DNA of 64,000 nucleotides from Streptomyces flaveolus (GTDB taxonomy: Bacteria > Actinomycetota > Actinomycetes > Streptomycetales > Streptomycetaceae), in NCBI RefSeq assembly GCF_000716535.1, contig NZ_JNWV01000016.1:252781-316780 (forward strand), read 5' to 3'. Under the pieces are notes generated by a model. That model did not search any database, was not told where the DNA came from, and saw nothing but the letters and a program-made list of their open reading frames with translations. Made by a program: the position numbers and the translations under genes. Positions within the stretch are counted from its first letter, which is position 1. Every line of letters starts with the position of its first letter. Below, piece after piece: positions 38,155 through 47,569 of the stretch.

Positions 38155-39002
38155 CCGCGCGGCCGCCCGTGCTGCCGGACCACACGGCGGTCCGGGTCGC
38201 GCTGTGGCGGGCGCTGCACGTCCAGGCCGACCCGCCGCCGCACGTCATCGAGGACGAGCTCGGGCTGCGCCTGGCGGATCCCGGCGACGACTGGCGGTCC
38301 CGCCCCGACATGGACGAACGGGACACCCGGCCCGTGCGGGCGTCCATCGCGGCCCGCGCCCGGTTCGTCGAGGACCTCGTCGTGGAGCAGGCCGCGCGGG
38401 GCGTCGACCAGTACGTCGTCCTCGGCGCCGGGCTGGACACGTTCGCCCAGCGCCGGCCGGAGATCGCCGCGAGGCTGCGGGTGTTCGAGGCGGACCGGCC
38501 CGGTCCGCAGGAGTGGAAGCGGCGCCGGCTCGCCGCGCTCGGCCACGAGGTGCCCGACTGGCTGCGGCTGGTGCCGGTCGACTTCGAGGGGGACTGGTGG
38601 GGGCGGCTGCTCGCGGCCGGTCTCGACCCGGGCCGCCCGGTGGTCGTGGCCTGCACCGGCGTGACCATGTACCTCACGCGGGACGCCGTCACCGCGAGCT
38701 TCCGGCAGGTCGCGACGCTCGCGCCGGGCTCCACGCTCGCCACCACGTTCCTGCGGCCGGCCGAGGACGTCGAGCCCGAGCTGCGGCCCTTCCACGAGGC
38801 GGCGGAGCGGGGTGCGCGCGCGTCCGGCACCCCGTTCCTCAGCTGCTTCACGCCCCAGCGGATGGTGGCCCTGATCCGCGAGGCCGGCTTCCGCGACGCC
38901 CGCCACGTACCGGCGGAGGAACTCACCCGCCGCTACTTCGCCGGCCGACCGGACGGGCTGCGGCCGTCGCGAGCGGAGGAGCTGGTGGTGGCGACGACCT
39001 GA
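38151..39002 (+). CDS. SAM-dependent methyltransferase (LCMT-like/TIGR00027 family)
   Basis: A 283-residue methyltransferase of the leucine-carboxyl-methyltransferase superfamily (mycobacterial TIGR00027 type). It shows RASIAARARFVEDLVVEQAARGVDQYVVLGAGLDTFAQR, with the family signature GAGLDTFA, and FEADRPGPQEWKRRRLAA, where the acidic residue holds SAM, followed by VVACTGVTMYLTRDAV. Acceptors in this family include small O-nucleophiles, and the substrate here is not identifiable. It is the third gene of the araC-VOC operon through a GTGA overlap. Confidence 0.9.
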   Translation: MTARPPVLPDHTAVRVALWRALHVQADPPPHVIEDELGLRLADPGDDWRSRPDMDERDTRPVRASIAARARFVEDLVVEQAARGVDQYVVLGAGLDTFAQRRPEIAARLRVFEADRPGPQEWKRRRLAALGHEVPDWLRLVPVDFEGDWWGRLLAAGLDPGRPVVVACTGVTMYLTRDAVTASFRQVATLAPGSTLATTFLRPAEDVEPELRPFHEAAERGARASGTPFLSCFTPQRMVALIREAGFRDARHVPAEELTRRYFAGRPDGLRPSRAEELVVATT

Positions 39003-39094
39003 GCACCCCGGTGCGGTGGCGGGAGGGGCGCCGCGGCCGGCCGGGTCTCAGCGCTGAGCCTCAAGGCCCGGTCCCCTCGGCGAGCGGTGAACCC

Positions 39095-40492
39095 TCACAT
39101 GTCCCGGGCCGCGCGGCGAACGGCTCCCGCCTGCGGCACCGAGGCGCCGCCGGACGCGGGCGGCATCGGATAGCTGCCCGTGTTGGTCGGGGCGTGCTCC
39201 GGCAGCCACAGGACGGCCACCGCGCCCTCCGCGGGAACCCCGGCGGGCGCCCCCGCGGGCCGTACGTTGCGGAACGTCAGCCGTGCGCCGAGCACGCGCG
39301 CCTGCCCCGCCGCGATGGTCAGGCCGAGGCCGTGACCCTGCCCGGCGCGGTCCTTGCTCCCGGTGCGGAACCGGCTCGGCCCCTCGGCGAGCAACTCGTC
39401 CGGGAAGCCCGGTCCGTGGTCGCGCACCCGGATGACCCGTCCCTCCACGGTGACCTCGATCGGTGGCCGGCCGTGCCGGGCGGCGTTGGCGAGCAGGTTG
39501 AACAACACCCGCTCCAGCCGCCGCGGGTCGGTGGTGACCTCCGACTCGTGCACCACCCGTACGGCGATGTCCGGATCCTTGGCCGCCACCCGGCGCGCGA
39601 CGAACTCGCCGAGCATGATGTCCTGCAGCTCCGCCCGCTCCGAGGCCCCGTCCAGCCGGGCCACCTCCAGGACGTCCTCGACCAGGGTGCGCATGGCCTT
39701 GGCCCGGTCCAGGACCAGCTCCGTGGGCCGGCCGGGCGGCAGCAGCTCGGCGGCCGTCAGCAGACCCGTCACCGGGGTGCGCAACTCGTGCGCGATGTCG
39801 GCGGTGACCCGCCGCTCGGCCTCCAGGCGCTGCCGCAGCGCGTCCGCCATGGCGTCCACCGCGCGCGCCAGCTCATCGGTCTCGTCGCGTACGACCCCGC
39901 CGATGGCCTCCTGCACCCGGACGTCGGTCTCGCCGGCCGCGGCCTGGTTCGCGGCGGCCGCCGCCTTGCGCAGCCGACGGGACAGCTGCCCGCCGATCAG
40001 CACGCCCAGCGCGCTGCCGCCGAGCACGACCGCGACCGAGCCGATGAGCAGGGCCTGGTCCAGGTCCTGCAGCATGTCGGTGCTGCGGTCGGGCAGATGA
40101 CTGTGCAGGGACAGCACGTGCCCGTCCTTGACCGGTACGGCCGCCCAGATGTCCGCCACCCCGTGGTGCTCGGAGACATCGCTCGCCCGGCGGCCCCGCT
40201 CGACCTTCTCGCGCAGCGCGGCGGGCAGCTCCGGGTCGTCGACCCTGACGTAGGGGAAGACCGGCCCCCGGTTCAGCTCGTAGTTGCGCTGGGCCATCAG
40301 GACCCGGTCGTTGGCCAGTTCGCGCGCGTTGTCCAGCATCGAGACGCGGGCCGCGTTGTGCACGACCAGGCTCAGTACGATCGCCACCAGCCCGGCCACC
40401 AGCGCGATGGCCGCGCTGACCTTCCACCTGAGCCCGGTGCGCAGGCCCGCGCGCTCCATGCGCCGGACCGGATGCCGCAGAATCCCCCGCAT
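39095..40492 (-). CDS. cseC: Envelope-stress sensor histidine kinase CseC
   Basis: Sensor of the SigE cell-envelope stress system, which responds to cell-wall damage and wall-active antibiotics. The 465-residue protein has two membrane spans (about 24-46 and 147-168) with an extracytoplasmic domain of about 100 residues between them, a HAMP segment, a HisKA domain with His235 in ADIAHELRTPV, and an HATPase_c domain (NLLANAARHG, DHGPGFP, GHGLGL). The tail of ~30 residues is Pro/Ala-rich. It lies 13 bases after cseB and ends the sigE-cseA-cseB-cseC operon. Identification rests on sequence and on the operon layout, known from S. coelicolor. Confidence 0.93.
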   Translation of the reverse strand: MRGILRHPVRRMERAGLRTGLRWKVSAAIALVAGLVAIVLSLVVHNAARVSMLDNARELANDRVLMAQRNYELNRGPVFPYVRVDDPELPAALREKVERGRRASDVSEHHGVADIWAAVPVKDGHVLSLHSHLPDRSTDMLQDLDQALLIGSVAVVLGGSALGVLIGGQLSRRLRKAAAAANQAAAGETDVRVQEAIGGVVRDETDELARAVDAMADALRQRLEAERRVTADIAHELRTPVTGLLTAAELLPPGRPTELVLDRAKAMRTLVEDVLEVARLDGASERAELQDIMLGEFVARRVAAKDPDIAVRVVHESEVTTDPRRLERVLFNLLANAARHGRPPIEVTVEGRVIRVRDHGPGFPDELLAEGPSRFRTGSKDRAGQGHGLGLTIAAGQARVLGARLTFRNVRPAGAPAGVPAEGAVAVLWLPEHAPTNTGSYPMPPASGGASVPQAGAVRRAARDM

Positions 40493-40505
40493 GCCGCCGC
40501 TCCGC

Positions 40506-41210
40506 TCAGGCCTTCAGCTTGTAGCCGAAGCCGCGGACCGTCTCGATCCGGTCCTGGCCGATCTTCTGCCGCAGCCGCTGCACGTGCACGTCCACGACCC
40601 GGGTGTCGCCGCCCCAGCCGTAGTCCCACACCCGCTCCAGCAGCTTGTCGCGGGAGAGCACGGTACCCGGGGCGGCGGAGAACTCCAGCAGCAGCCGCAT
40701 CTCGGTCGGCGTCAGCGCCACCGGCTGCCCGGCCCGGCGCACCTCCATGCCGTCGGTGTCGATCTCCAGGTCCCCGAAGGCGAGCGTGCCGCCGCCGGCC
40801 GTCGACGCGGCCTCCTCCGCCTGCGCGGATCCGCCTGCGTGCCCGAAGCGGCGCAGCACCGCGCGGATCCGGGCGACCAGCACGGCACCGTCGAAGGGCT
40901 TGGTCACATAGTCGTCGGCGCCCGCCTCGAGGCCCAGAACGACGTCGATGGAGTCGGCGCGCGCCGACAGCATGATCACCGGCACGGTCGACTCGTCCCG
41001 GATCCGGCGGCACAGGCTGACGCCGTCGAGGCCCGGCACCATGACGTCCAGCAGCGCGATGTCGGGGCGGTCGGCCCGGAACGCCTCCAGGCCCGACAGG
41101 CCGTCGGGCATCGCGGTGACCGCGAAGCCGTCCCGCTCCAGGGCGAGCTGGGTGGCCTCGCGGATGACGTCGTCGTCCTCTACGAACAGGACGTGGGTCT
41201 GGTCTGCCAT
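40506..41210 (-). CDS. cseB: Response regulator CseB
   Basis: OmpR/PhoB-type regulator that, once phosphorylated by CseC, activates the sigE promoter. The 234-residue protein has a receiver domain with acidic Asp12-Asp14 cluster, phospho-acceptor Asp55 (ALLDVMVPG), and Lys in YVTKPFD, and a C-terminal winged helix (LTPTEMRLLLEFSAAPG, RVVDVHVQRLRQKIG, VRGFGYKL). A Gly/Ala/Glu linker of about 25 residues joins the two. It lies between cseA and cseC in one operon. The call is secure because the whole operon is present. Confidence 0.94.
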   Translation of the reverse strand: MADQTHVLFVEDDDVIREATQLALERDGFAVTAMPDGLSGLEAFRADRPDIALLDVMVPGLDGVSLCRRIRDESTVPVIMLSARADSIDVVLGLEAGADDYVTKPFDGAVLVARIRAVLRRFGHAGGSAQAEEAASTAGGGTLAFGDLEIDTDGMEVRRAGQPVALTPTEMRLLLEFSAAPGTVLSRDKLLERVWDYGWGGDTRVVDVHVQRLRQKIGQDRIETVRGFGYKLKA

Positions 41211-41270
41211 CCCGGTGCTCTCAGTCCTCGTGGGGTAGGTGTGGCGGTCAGGTGTGCGGGGGCGGGGCGA

Positions 41271-41924
41271 TCAGCCGTCCGGTACGGGGGTCGGGCCCCC
41301 GCCGGCGGACTTGCTGTACTCGTTGCGCGTGGGCTTGCCCTGGGCGAACCGTCCCGCCTTCCAGGTGTACGGGGTCACGATCTCGCCGGACGGGCTGGAG
41401 ATCGGGTCACCCTTCTCGTAGTACTGCCTGGTCACCGACAGGACGCCCTGGTCGATCTCCGCGTAGACCGGGGACTCCTCGCTCTTGAAGACGTTCTTGA
41501 ACGAGCCGTCGTCGTCCCGGTACACGTACGAGCCGATGCCGACCGCGTCGGCGCAGGTCAGCACATTGACGACGACGTCGTCCACCGGGGCTCCGGTCAG
41601 ATTGCCGTAGGAGACGTCGACCGGGTACTCGTCGCCGTTGCACGGTTGCAGCTCCCGCTTGACCGCCGGCGACACCTCGGGGTCGCTCTTGATCAGTGCC
41701 ACGGGGTCCACCCGCCGGTACTTCTCGGACGGGCTGGGGGAGGGGGAGGCGACGGCCCCGGCCACCGCGGAGGCGTGTGCCGGGCCCTCGTCCCGCGCGC
41801 CCGTGCCCCCGCTGCCGCACGCGGCGAGGAAAAGGGCGGGGGCGGCGAGCGCGGCCCCCACCGCGATCACCGCCTGTGTACTGCCTCGGGCCCGGTCGGG
41901 CCCGGCCCCGGTCAGGCCGCGCAA
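41271..41924 (-). CDS. cseA: Lipoprotein CseA, negative modulator of sigE
   Basis: Extracytoplasmic lipoprotein that in S. coelicolor dampens sigE expression. The 217-residue product has a type II signal peptide with the lipobox LFLAAC followed by GSGG, a Ser/Pro linker (ASPSPSPSEKYRRV), then a domain with two further cysteines (QPCNGDEY and VLTCADAV) that could form a disulfide. The start appears to be a TTG at 41924 with GGAG before it; this reading overlaps sigE by 13 bases. The next in-frame GTG would leave no basic n-region, so the TTG is preferred. Start uncertain, identity good by position. Confidence 0.88.
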   Translation of the reverse strand: MRGLTGAGPDRARGSTQAVIAVGAALAAPALFLAACGSGGTGARDEGPAHASAVAGAVASPSPSPSEKYRRVDPVALIKSDPEVSPAVKRELQPCNGDEYPVDVSYGNLTGAPVDDVVVNVLTCADAVGIGSYVYRDDDGSFKNVFKSEESPVYAEIDQGVLSVTRQYYEKGDPISSPSGEIVTPYTWKAGRFAQGKPTRNEYSKSAGGGPTPVPDG

Positions 41925-42451
41925 CGCTCCCGCTCCTCACGCTCCAGCGCGCGTGCGTCCAGATCGCGGGCCTCCAGCTCCTCACGGAGCCGGGCGAGCG
42001 CCCGGTGCAGCGTGCTCTTGACCGTACCGGCCGACATGCCGAGGGCAGCGGCCGTCTCCTCAGTGGACATCTGCTCCCAGTGTCGCAGCACGACGACACT
42101 GCGCTGCTTCGGTGCGAGCACCTTCATGACGTCCATCAGCAGGGCCCGGTCGGCGTGCTGTTCGGTCGAGTCCTCCACGGAGGCGTCCGGCAGCTGCTCG
42201 GTCGGCACCTCCTCCAGCTTGCGCGCCCGCCACCACTCGGTCCGCGTGTTGATCATGACCCGGCGCAGATAGGCGTCGGCGAGCCGCTTGTCGGCGATGC
42301 CCTCCCAGCGGCCGTACGTCCGCACCAGCGCCGTCTGCAGCAGGTCCTGGGCGTCGACCGGGTCCGGGACCAGCCGACGGGCGCTGCGCAGCAGCGCGTC
42401 CTGCCGGCTGCGGACGTACTCCTCGAATTCGAGCACCTCGCCCTGCGCCAT
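41912..42451 (-). CDS. sigE: ECF sigma factor SigE
   Basis: Extracytoplasmic-function sigma factor that directs genes for cell-wall integrity. The 179-residue protein has region 2 (EEYVRSRQDALLRSARRLV, DAQDLLQTALVRTYGRW, AYLRRVMINTRTEWWRARK) and region 4 (LAPKQRSVVVLRHWEQMSTEETAAALGMSAGTVKSTLHRALARL). It lacks a linked anti-sigma gene, as expected, since SigE is controlled at transcription by CseB/CseC. The start is ATG 42451: GGAGG stands nine bases upstream, whereas a TTG two codons earlier would be too close to it. Confidence 0.95.
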   Translation of the reverse strand: MAQGEVLEFEEYVRSRQDALLRSARRLVPDPVDAQDLLQTALVRTYGRWEGIADKRLADAYLRRVMINTRTEWWRARKLEEVPTEQLPDASVEDSTEQHADRALLMDVMKVLAPKQRSVVVLRHWEQMSTEETAAALGMSAGTVKSTLHRALARLREELEARDLDARALEREERERCAA

Positions 42452-42725
42452 GATCAACCGCCTCCGTTCCCCGTTGTGCTTCCGGCTCTTGCCCGAAGTT
42501 CCGCTCTCCCCGCGCCCGGTGGTCCGCCGGGCACGGAGAAGAAGCTACGGAGTGGTTGTCACGAGGCTGTGCGGACCAGCCTGCGGCTGGCAATCGGCTA
42601 TCCGTCGGTTGTGTAACGGACAGGGGGAAGGGGTAAGGCGCGCGGCAAGTTTGTGGCGGTATGGGGTGATTTGCCGGGCCTGAATCCTTGTAACGGACGC
42701 CGGGCGGTTGTGATGTGGCTGTGTG
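42452..42725 (-). promoter_or_regulatory. sigE upstream region with a 10-bp direct repeat
   Basis: This 274-base spacer between mutY and sigE carries the CseB-dependent sigE promoter by inference. It contains TGTAACGGAC twice in the same orientation (42612-42621 and 42689-42698; GTCCGTTACA on the coding strand), and a small CCAGCC-TGC-GGCTGG hairpin near 42577-42591. The direct repeats are good candidates for CseB sites, though their 77-base spacing is wider than a usual tandem dimer. I cannot fix the -10 and -35 boxes with confidence. Confidence 0.45.
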
Positions 42726-43601
42726 TCAGCCGAGCGGCAGCCGATAGAGACCGCCCGGAAGCGGCTCCACCAGACCGTCCGCGACGAGCCCGTCGAGCGC
42801 GCGCGCCCGCTGCACCGGCTCGTGCCACACCCGGTCCAGCACCGCCTGCGGCACCGGCGCGTGCGCCTCCCGCAGCACGGCCAGCAGCTTGCCGCGCACC
42901 TGCCGGTCCGTACCGGCGTACGTCTGCCCGCGGCGCGGCGGACCCGCGTGCTCCGGCTTGCCCGCGAGCCGCCAGGCGCACTGTGCGGCGATCGGACACC
43001 GCGGGCACCCCTCGTTCTTCGCCGTGCACACCAGCGCGCCCAGCTCCATGGAGGCGGCGGCCCACCGGGCGGCGGTCCGCTCGTCCTCCGGCAGCAGCTC
43101 CCGCGCCAGGCGCCGTTCGGCGGCCGTGGTCGCGTTCGGCGGGTACTGCACGCCGGTCACCGCCCGCGCCAGTACCCGGCGCACATTGGTGTCCAGCACC
43201 GCGTGCCGCTGCCCGTACGCGAACGAGGCCACCGCGGCGGCCGTGTACTCACCGATGCCGGGCAGCGCGAGCAGTTGCGCGTGATCCGTCGGTACGTCAC
43301 CGCCGTGCCGCTCCGTTATGGCGACCGCGGCGCCGTGCAGGCGCAGGGCGCGGCGCGGATAGCCGAGCCGGCCCCAGGCGCGCACCGCCTCACCGGGCGC
43401 CTCCTTCGCCAGGTCGGCGGGACGCGGCCAGCGGGCCAGCCACTCCTCGTAGACGGGCAGCACCCGGTTCACCGGAGTCTGCTGGAGCATGAACTCGCTG
43501 ACCATCACGCCCCACGGGCCCGCCTCCGGGCGGCGCCAGGGGAGGTCTCGGGCGTGGGTGTCGAACCAGGCGATCACGGGGGCGTGCAGCATCTCAGTCA
43601 T
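42726..43601 (-). CDS. mutY: A/G-specific adenine DNA glycosylase (MutY)
   Basis: Removes adenine paired with 8-oxoguanine to prevent G:C to T:A mutations. The 291-residue protein has the MutY-type DLPWRR start, SEFMLQQTPVNRV, the helix-hairpin-helix LPGIGEYTAAAVASFA, the catalytic Asp in VLDTNVRRV, and the Fe-S ligand pattern C-x6-C-x2-C-x5-C (CTAKNEGCPRCPIAAQC). The C-terminal part is shorter than in E. coli MutY (350 residues), so the NUDIX-like 8-oxoG reader is reduced, as in other actinobacterial forms. It lies upstream of sigE and is transcribed in the same direction. Confidence 0.94.
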   Translation of the reverse strand: MTEMLHAPVIAWFDTHARDLPWRRPEAGPWGVMVSEFMLQQTPVNRVLPVYEEWLARWPRPADLAKEAPGEAVRAWGRLGYPRRALRLHGAAVAITERHGGDVPTDHAQLLALPGIGEYTAAAVASFAYGQRHAVLDTNVRRVLARAVTGVQYPPNATTAAERRLARELLPEDERTAARWAAASMELGALVCTAKNEGCPRCPIAAQCAWRLAGKPEHAGPPRRGQTYAGTDRQVRGKLLAVLREAHAPVPQAVLDRVWHEPVQRARALDGLVADGLVEPLPGGLYRLPLG

Positions 43602-43782
43602 GGCCCTTCCGATCCTGCCACGGGTTGGCGGGCCTGATGGGTGACGGCACGGTCACCGAGCGTGGCGGAACATGAAGAACCGCGTCGCCCGCGGCAGTTG
43701 CCGGGATGATGATCCGGAAAAGTTGGCGCCGGCGCGGCGGGTGGCGCAAGCAAGCGCGACGATCTCTCGTACAGTTTGCGCC

Positions 43783-44613
43783 GTGGGATCTCTGCGCAAT
43801 CCGGTCGGGCCGCTTCCCTCCTCCATCTACTGGCGTCGGAGGGCCGTACTGCTGTCCGTGGTCGCCCTGTTGGCGCTGGTGATCACATGGATCGTCACCG
43901 CCGGCGGCGGGGGCGGCAAGAAGAACGCCGACGGGTCCAACGGCAAGAACCCCACGCACACCATCACGCCAGGGCCGAGCTCGTCCGGTCCCGCCATCAG
44001 CCAACGCCCCGGCGGCCGCGACGAGTCGGGCGGCGGGGACTCCAGCGGCTCCGGTTCGGGTTCCGGCTCCGGTTCCGCCTCCGGCGGGGACGGTGGGGAC
44101 GGCGGTTCGGCCGACGGCTCCTCGGGCGCCGGTGGCGGCTCGGGTTCGAATGCGGCGTCCGGTGGCGGCGGCGTCGGTACGGGCGACACGCTCCCGGCGT
44201 CCTCCACGCTTCCCAACTGCACGGCCGGAGCGGTGGCGTTGAGCCTGCGCAGCGTGCACAACTCCTATTCGCCGGACCAGACGCCGACGTTCGAACTCAC
44301 CGCGAAGAACAGCTCGTCGGCCGACTGCAAGGTCGATCTGGGTCCGAAGAACGCGGTGTTGACGGTCACGCCGGCCGATGGCGACGACACGTTGTGGTCG
44401 TCGGCCGACTGTCCCAAGGGCGCGGGCAGCCTGGTGTTCCGGGTGCCCGCCGGCCAGAGCATCACCTACACCGTGAAGTGGGACCGCAAGCCGAGCGCGG
44501 CCCACTGCGCGACGCCCTCCGGGGGTTCGGCGAAGCCGGGCACCTACCTGCTGGAGGCCAAGACCCCGGGCTTCGGAAAGGCACAGGCGTCGTTCGTGCT
44601 GTCGGCCGACTGA
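43783..44613 (+). CDS. Membrane-anchored exported protein with Ser/Gly linker
   Basis: A 276-residue protein of no known family. A short basic N-terminus (SIYWRRR) precedes one span (about 20-40), then a Gly/Ser-rich linker of roughly 100 residues. The C-terminal domain of about 120 residues (from LPNCTAGAVALSLRSVH) is predicted extracytoplasmic with an Ig-like strand pattern and four cysteines (NC, ADC, ADC, AHC) that could form two disulfides. The start is GTG 43783; a TACAGT sequence ending eight bases before it could be the -10 box, giving a nearly leaderless mRNA. It is divergent from mutY. Confidence 0.8.
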   Translation: MGSLRNPVGPLPSSIYWRRRAVLLSVVALLALVITWIVTAGGGGGKKNADGSNGKNPTHTITPGPSSSGPAISQRPGGRDESGGGDSSGSGSGSGSGSASGGDGGDGGSADGSSGAGGGSGSNAASGGGGVGTGDTLPASSTLPNCTAGAVALSLRSVHNSYSPDQTPTFELTAKNSSSADCKVDLGPKNAVLTVTPADGDDTLWSSADCPKGAGSLVFRVPAGQSITYTVKWDRKPSAAHCATPSGGSAKPGTYLLEAKTPGFGKAQASFVLSAD

Positions 44614-44736
44614 GGACGGGGCGGCGCGGTGCGTCGTCGGCTGCCGGCACGTCGTGGCTGTGCGCGAATGCCGCCCACACAGCCGCAGCCGCCGTACGGC
44701 CCCCCGGCCCCGAGCTCTCGGGCGCCCGGCCGCACC

Positions 44737-45861
44737 TCAGACGTAGCGCTCCAGGATCGACGACTCCGCCAGGCGTGACAGGCCCTCCCGCACGCTCCGC
44801 GCGCGGGCCTCGCCGACACCGTCCACGGTCTGCAGGTCGTCGACGCTCGCGGCGAGCAGCTTCTGCAGGCCCCCGAAATGCTCCACCAGCCGGTCGATGA
44901 TGGCGCCCGGCAGCCGCGGCACCTTGGCCAGCAGCCGGAACCCGCGCGGGGACACCGCCGAGTCGAGGGTCTCGGGAGACCCCGTGTAGCCCAGCGCCCG
45001 CGCGACCGTGCCGAGTTCGAGCAGCTCCGCGTGGGTCAGCGCGTCCAGCTCGGCCAGCGCCTCGTCGACCGTGCGGGACCGCTTCGCCGTCGGCTCGGGG
45101 ACGTAGTCGCGGACGACCAGCGAGCGGTCGGGTTCGACCCCGGCGATCAACTCCTCGAGCTGGAGGGCGAGAAGACGGCCGTCCGTGCCCAGCTCGACCA
45201 CGTACTCGGCGATCTCGGTGGCGATGCGGCGGACCATCTCCAGCCGCTGCGCGACCGCCGATACGTCCCGCACCGTGACCAGGTCCTCGATCTCCAGCGC
45301 CGACAGCGTGCCCGCGACCTCGTCCAGCCGGAGCTTGTACCGCTCCAGGGTCGCCAGTGCCTGGTTCGCCCGGGACAGGATCGCCGCCGAGTCCTCCAGG
45401 ACGCGCCGCTGACCGTCCACGTAGAGAGCGATCAGCCGCATCGACTGGGAGACGGAGACCACCGGGAAGCCGACCTGCTTGCTGACGCGGTCCGCCGTGC
45501 GGTGCCGCGTGCCCGTCTCCTCCGTCGGGATCGTCGGGTCCGGGACGAGCTGGACGCCCGCGCGCAGGATCTTCGACAGGTCCGACGACAGCACGATGCC
45601 GCCGTCCAGCTTGCACAGCTCGCGCAGCCGGGTCGCGGTGAACTCGACGTCCAGCACGAAACCGCCCGTGCACATCGCCTCGACCGTCTTGTCCGAGCCG
45701 AGGACGATGAGCCCGCCGGTGTTGCCGCGCAGGACGCGCTCCAGGCCGTCACGCAGGGCCGTACCGGGTGCCACGGCGCTCAGCGAGGCGCGCATCAGGC
45801 CATCGGAACCGGCACTCCCACCGGCCTTGCCGGGAGCTGCTGCCCGGTCGTTGGCTGCCAC
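44737..45861 (-). CDS. disA: Diadenylate cyclase DisA (c-di-AMP synthase, DNA-integrity scanner)
   Basis: Makes cyclic di-AMP from two ATP and links this to DNA branch structures. The 374-residue protein has an N-terminal DAC domain with [10 protein letters not shown] (DGA motif, here DGG) and the catalytic [10 protein letters not shown] (RHR motif), a helical middle region, and a C-terminal HhH domain ([18 protein letters not shown]) that binds branched DNA. The start is GTG 45861 with GGAGG upstream. radA lies 80 bases upstream in the same direction; the RadA-DisA pairing is conserved and RadA is known to influence DisA in Bacillus. Identification is secure. Confidence 0.95.
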   Translation of the reverse strand: MAANDRAAAPGKAGGSAGSDGLMRASLSAVAPGTALRDGLERVLRGNTGGLIVLGSDKTVEAMCTGGFVLDVEFTATRLRELCKLDGGIVLSSDLSKILRAGVQLVPDPTIPTEETGTRHRTADRVSKQVGFPVVSVSQSMRLIALYVDGQRRVLEDSAAILSRANQALATLERYKLRLDEVAGTLSALEIEDLVTVRDVSAVAQRLEMVRRIATEIAEYVVELGTDGRLLALQLEELIAGVEPDRSLVVRDYVPEPTAKRSRTVDEALAELDALTHAELLELGTVARALGYTGSPETLDSAVSPRGFRLLAKVPRLPGAIIDRLVEHFGGLQKLLAASVDDLQTVDGVGEARARSVREGLSRLAESSILERYV

Positions 45862-45941
45862 TGCACTCCTCCGGTCGCAGGTTCTGACGCGCTCCCGCAC
45901 CCGCACTCGGTTCGTACGGACGGGCGAGACCTGGGCAAAGT

Positions 45942-47351
45942 CTACCGGCGCTCCTCCGCCTCCCGTGGGGCCTCTCGGCGACGGGAGCGCGGCAGGACCC
46001 GGAGCGCGTCGCCCATGTCGGCGACTTCCAGGACCTTCATGCCGGGCGGCACCTTCCCCGGATCGGTCGGTACGAGCGCGTGCGTGAAGCCCAGCCGGTG
46101 CGCCTCGGCGAGCCTGCGCTGCACGCCCGTGACCCGTCTGACCTCGCCCGCGAGCCCCACCTCGCCGATCGCCACCAGGTTCTTCGGCAGCGGGGTGTCG
46201 CTGGCGGCGGAGGCCAGGGCGAGCGCGATGGCGAGGTCGGCGGCCGGCTCCGACAGCTTCACGCCGCCGACCGTCGCCGAGTAGATGTCCCGCTTGCCGA
46301 GCGCGCTGATCCGGCCGCGCTGCTCCAGGACGGCCAGCATCATCGACACACGGGAGGTCTCCAGGCCGGACGTCGTACGGCGCGGGGAGGGGATCTGGGA
46401 GTCGACGGTCAGCGCCTGCACCTCGGCCACCAGCGGACGGCGGCCCTCCAGGGTGACGGTCAGGCAGGTCCCCGGGACCGGCTCGGCCCGGCGGGTCAGG
46501 AACAGGCCGCTGGGGTCGGCGAGGCCCGTGATGCCCTCGTCGTGCAGCTCGAAGCAGCCGACCTCGTCCGTCGCGCCGTAGCGGTTCTTCACGCCGCGCA
46601 CCAGACGCAGGCGCGCGTGCCGGTCGCCCTCGAAGTGCAGGACGACGTCCACCAGGTGCTCCAGCAGGCGGGGCCCGGCGATGGCGCCGTCCTTCGTGAC
46701 GTGGCCCACGAGCAGCGTGGACATGCCCCGCTCCTTGGAGGCCCGGATCAGCGCGCCCGCCACCTCGCGGACCTGCGCCATGCCGCCGGGCGCGCCCTCG
46801 ATCTCCGGGGAGGCCACCGTCTGCACCGAGTCGAGGATCAGCAGGGACGGCTTGACCTCGTCCAGGTGGCCGAGGACGGCGGACAGGTCGGTCTCGGCGG
46901 CCAGATAGAGGTCGTCGTGGAGCGCGCCGATGCGGTCGGCGCGCAGCCGCACCTGGCTCGCCGACTCCTCGCCGGTCACATAGAGGGTGCGGTGCTCGGA
47001 GCCGGCCGCCTTGGCGGCCACGTCCAGCAGCAGGGTGGACTTGCCGACGCCGGGCTCGCCCGCGAGCAGGACGACCGCGCCCGGCACGAGGCCGCCGCCG
47101 AGCACCCGGTCCAGCTCGGGCACGCCGGTCGAGCGGGCGGTGGCCTGCCGGCCGTCGACCTGGCCGATGGGCAGCGCGGAGGAGGTCACCCGGCCCGGCG
47201 TGGTGGTCCGGACCGCGGGCGCGCCGTACTCCTCGACCGTGCCCCAGGCCTGGCACTCCGGGCAGCGGCCGAGCCACTTGGCCGTCTGCCAGCCGCACTC
47301 GGTGCAGCGGTAGGACGGGCGGTCCTTGGTTGTCTTGGTACGGGCAGCCAT
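45942..47351 (-). CDS. radA: DNA repair protein RadA
   Basis: Recombination helicase that aids branch migration after strand invasion. The 469-residue protein has a four-Cys zinc finger (Cys16, Cys19, Cys30, Cys33 in [18 protein letters not shown]), a RecA-like ATPase with Walker [10 protein letters not shown] and [10 protein letters not shown], the RadA signature KNRYG, and a Lon-like C-terminal domain ([13 protein letters not shown] onward to [14 protein letters not shown]). The preferred ATG is 47351. Upstream starts extend the protein into low-quality sequence. It is co-oriented with disA, 80 bases apart. Confidence 0.95.
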   Translation of the reverse strand: MAARTKTTKDRPSYRCTECGWQTAKWLGRCPECQAWGTVEEYGAPAVRTTTPGRVTSSALPIGQVDGRQATARSTGVPELDRVLGGGLVPGAVVLLAGEPGVGKSTLLLDVAAKAAGSEHRTLYVTGEESASQVRLRADRIGALHDDLYLAAETDLSAVLGHLDEVKPSLLILDSVQTVASPEIEGAPGGMAQVREVAGALIRASKERGMSTLLVGHVTKDGAIAGPRLLEHLVDVVLHFEGDRHARLRLVRGVKNRYGATDEVGCFELHDEGITGLADPSGLFLTRRAEPVPGTCLTVTLEGRRPLVAEVQALTVDSQIPSPRRTTSGLETSRVSMMLAVLEQRGRISALGKRDIYSATVGGVKLSEPAADLAIALALASAASDTPLPKNLVAIGEVGLAGEVRRVTGVQRRLAEAHRLGFTHALVPTDPGKVPPGMKVLEVADMGDALRVLPRSRRREAPREAEERR

Positions 47352-47569
47352 GCGGAAACCGTAGCCCGGGGCACTGACAACGGGACCGGCGGTCGGGCGT
47401 GGAGAAGCGGGGAGCACGTGTGGGTGAACCCTTCTCGGCCACCGCCCACCGGGATCCAGCCGCGGAATAAAGGGTTCCTGTCCCCTTATGAGGGATCGTT
47501 TCACCCGTACGGATTAAAAGAGCTCAAGGTTCCAGAAGGGGCACTCCGGCGCCGCCTACGGTCGCACGG

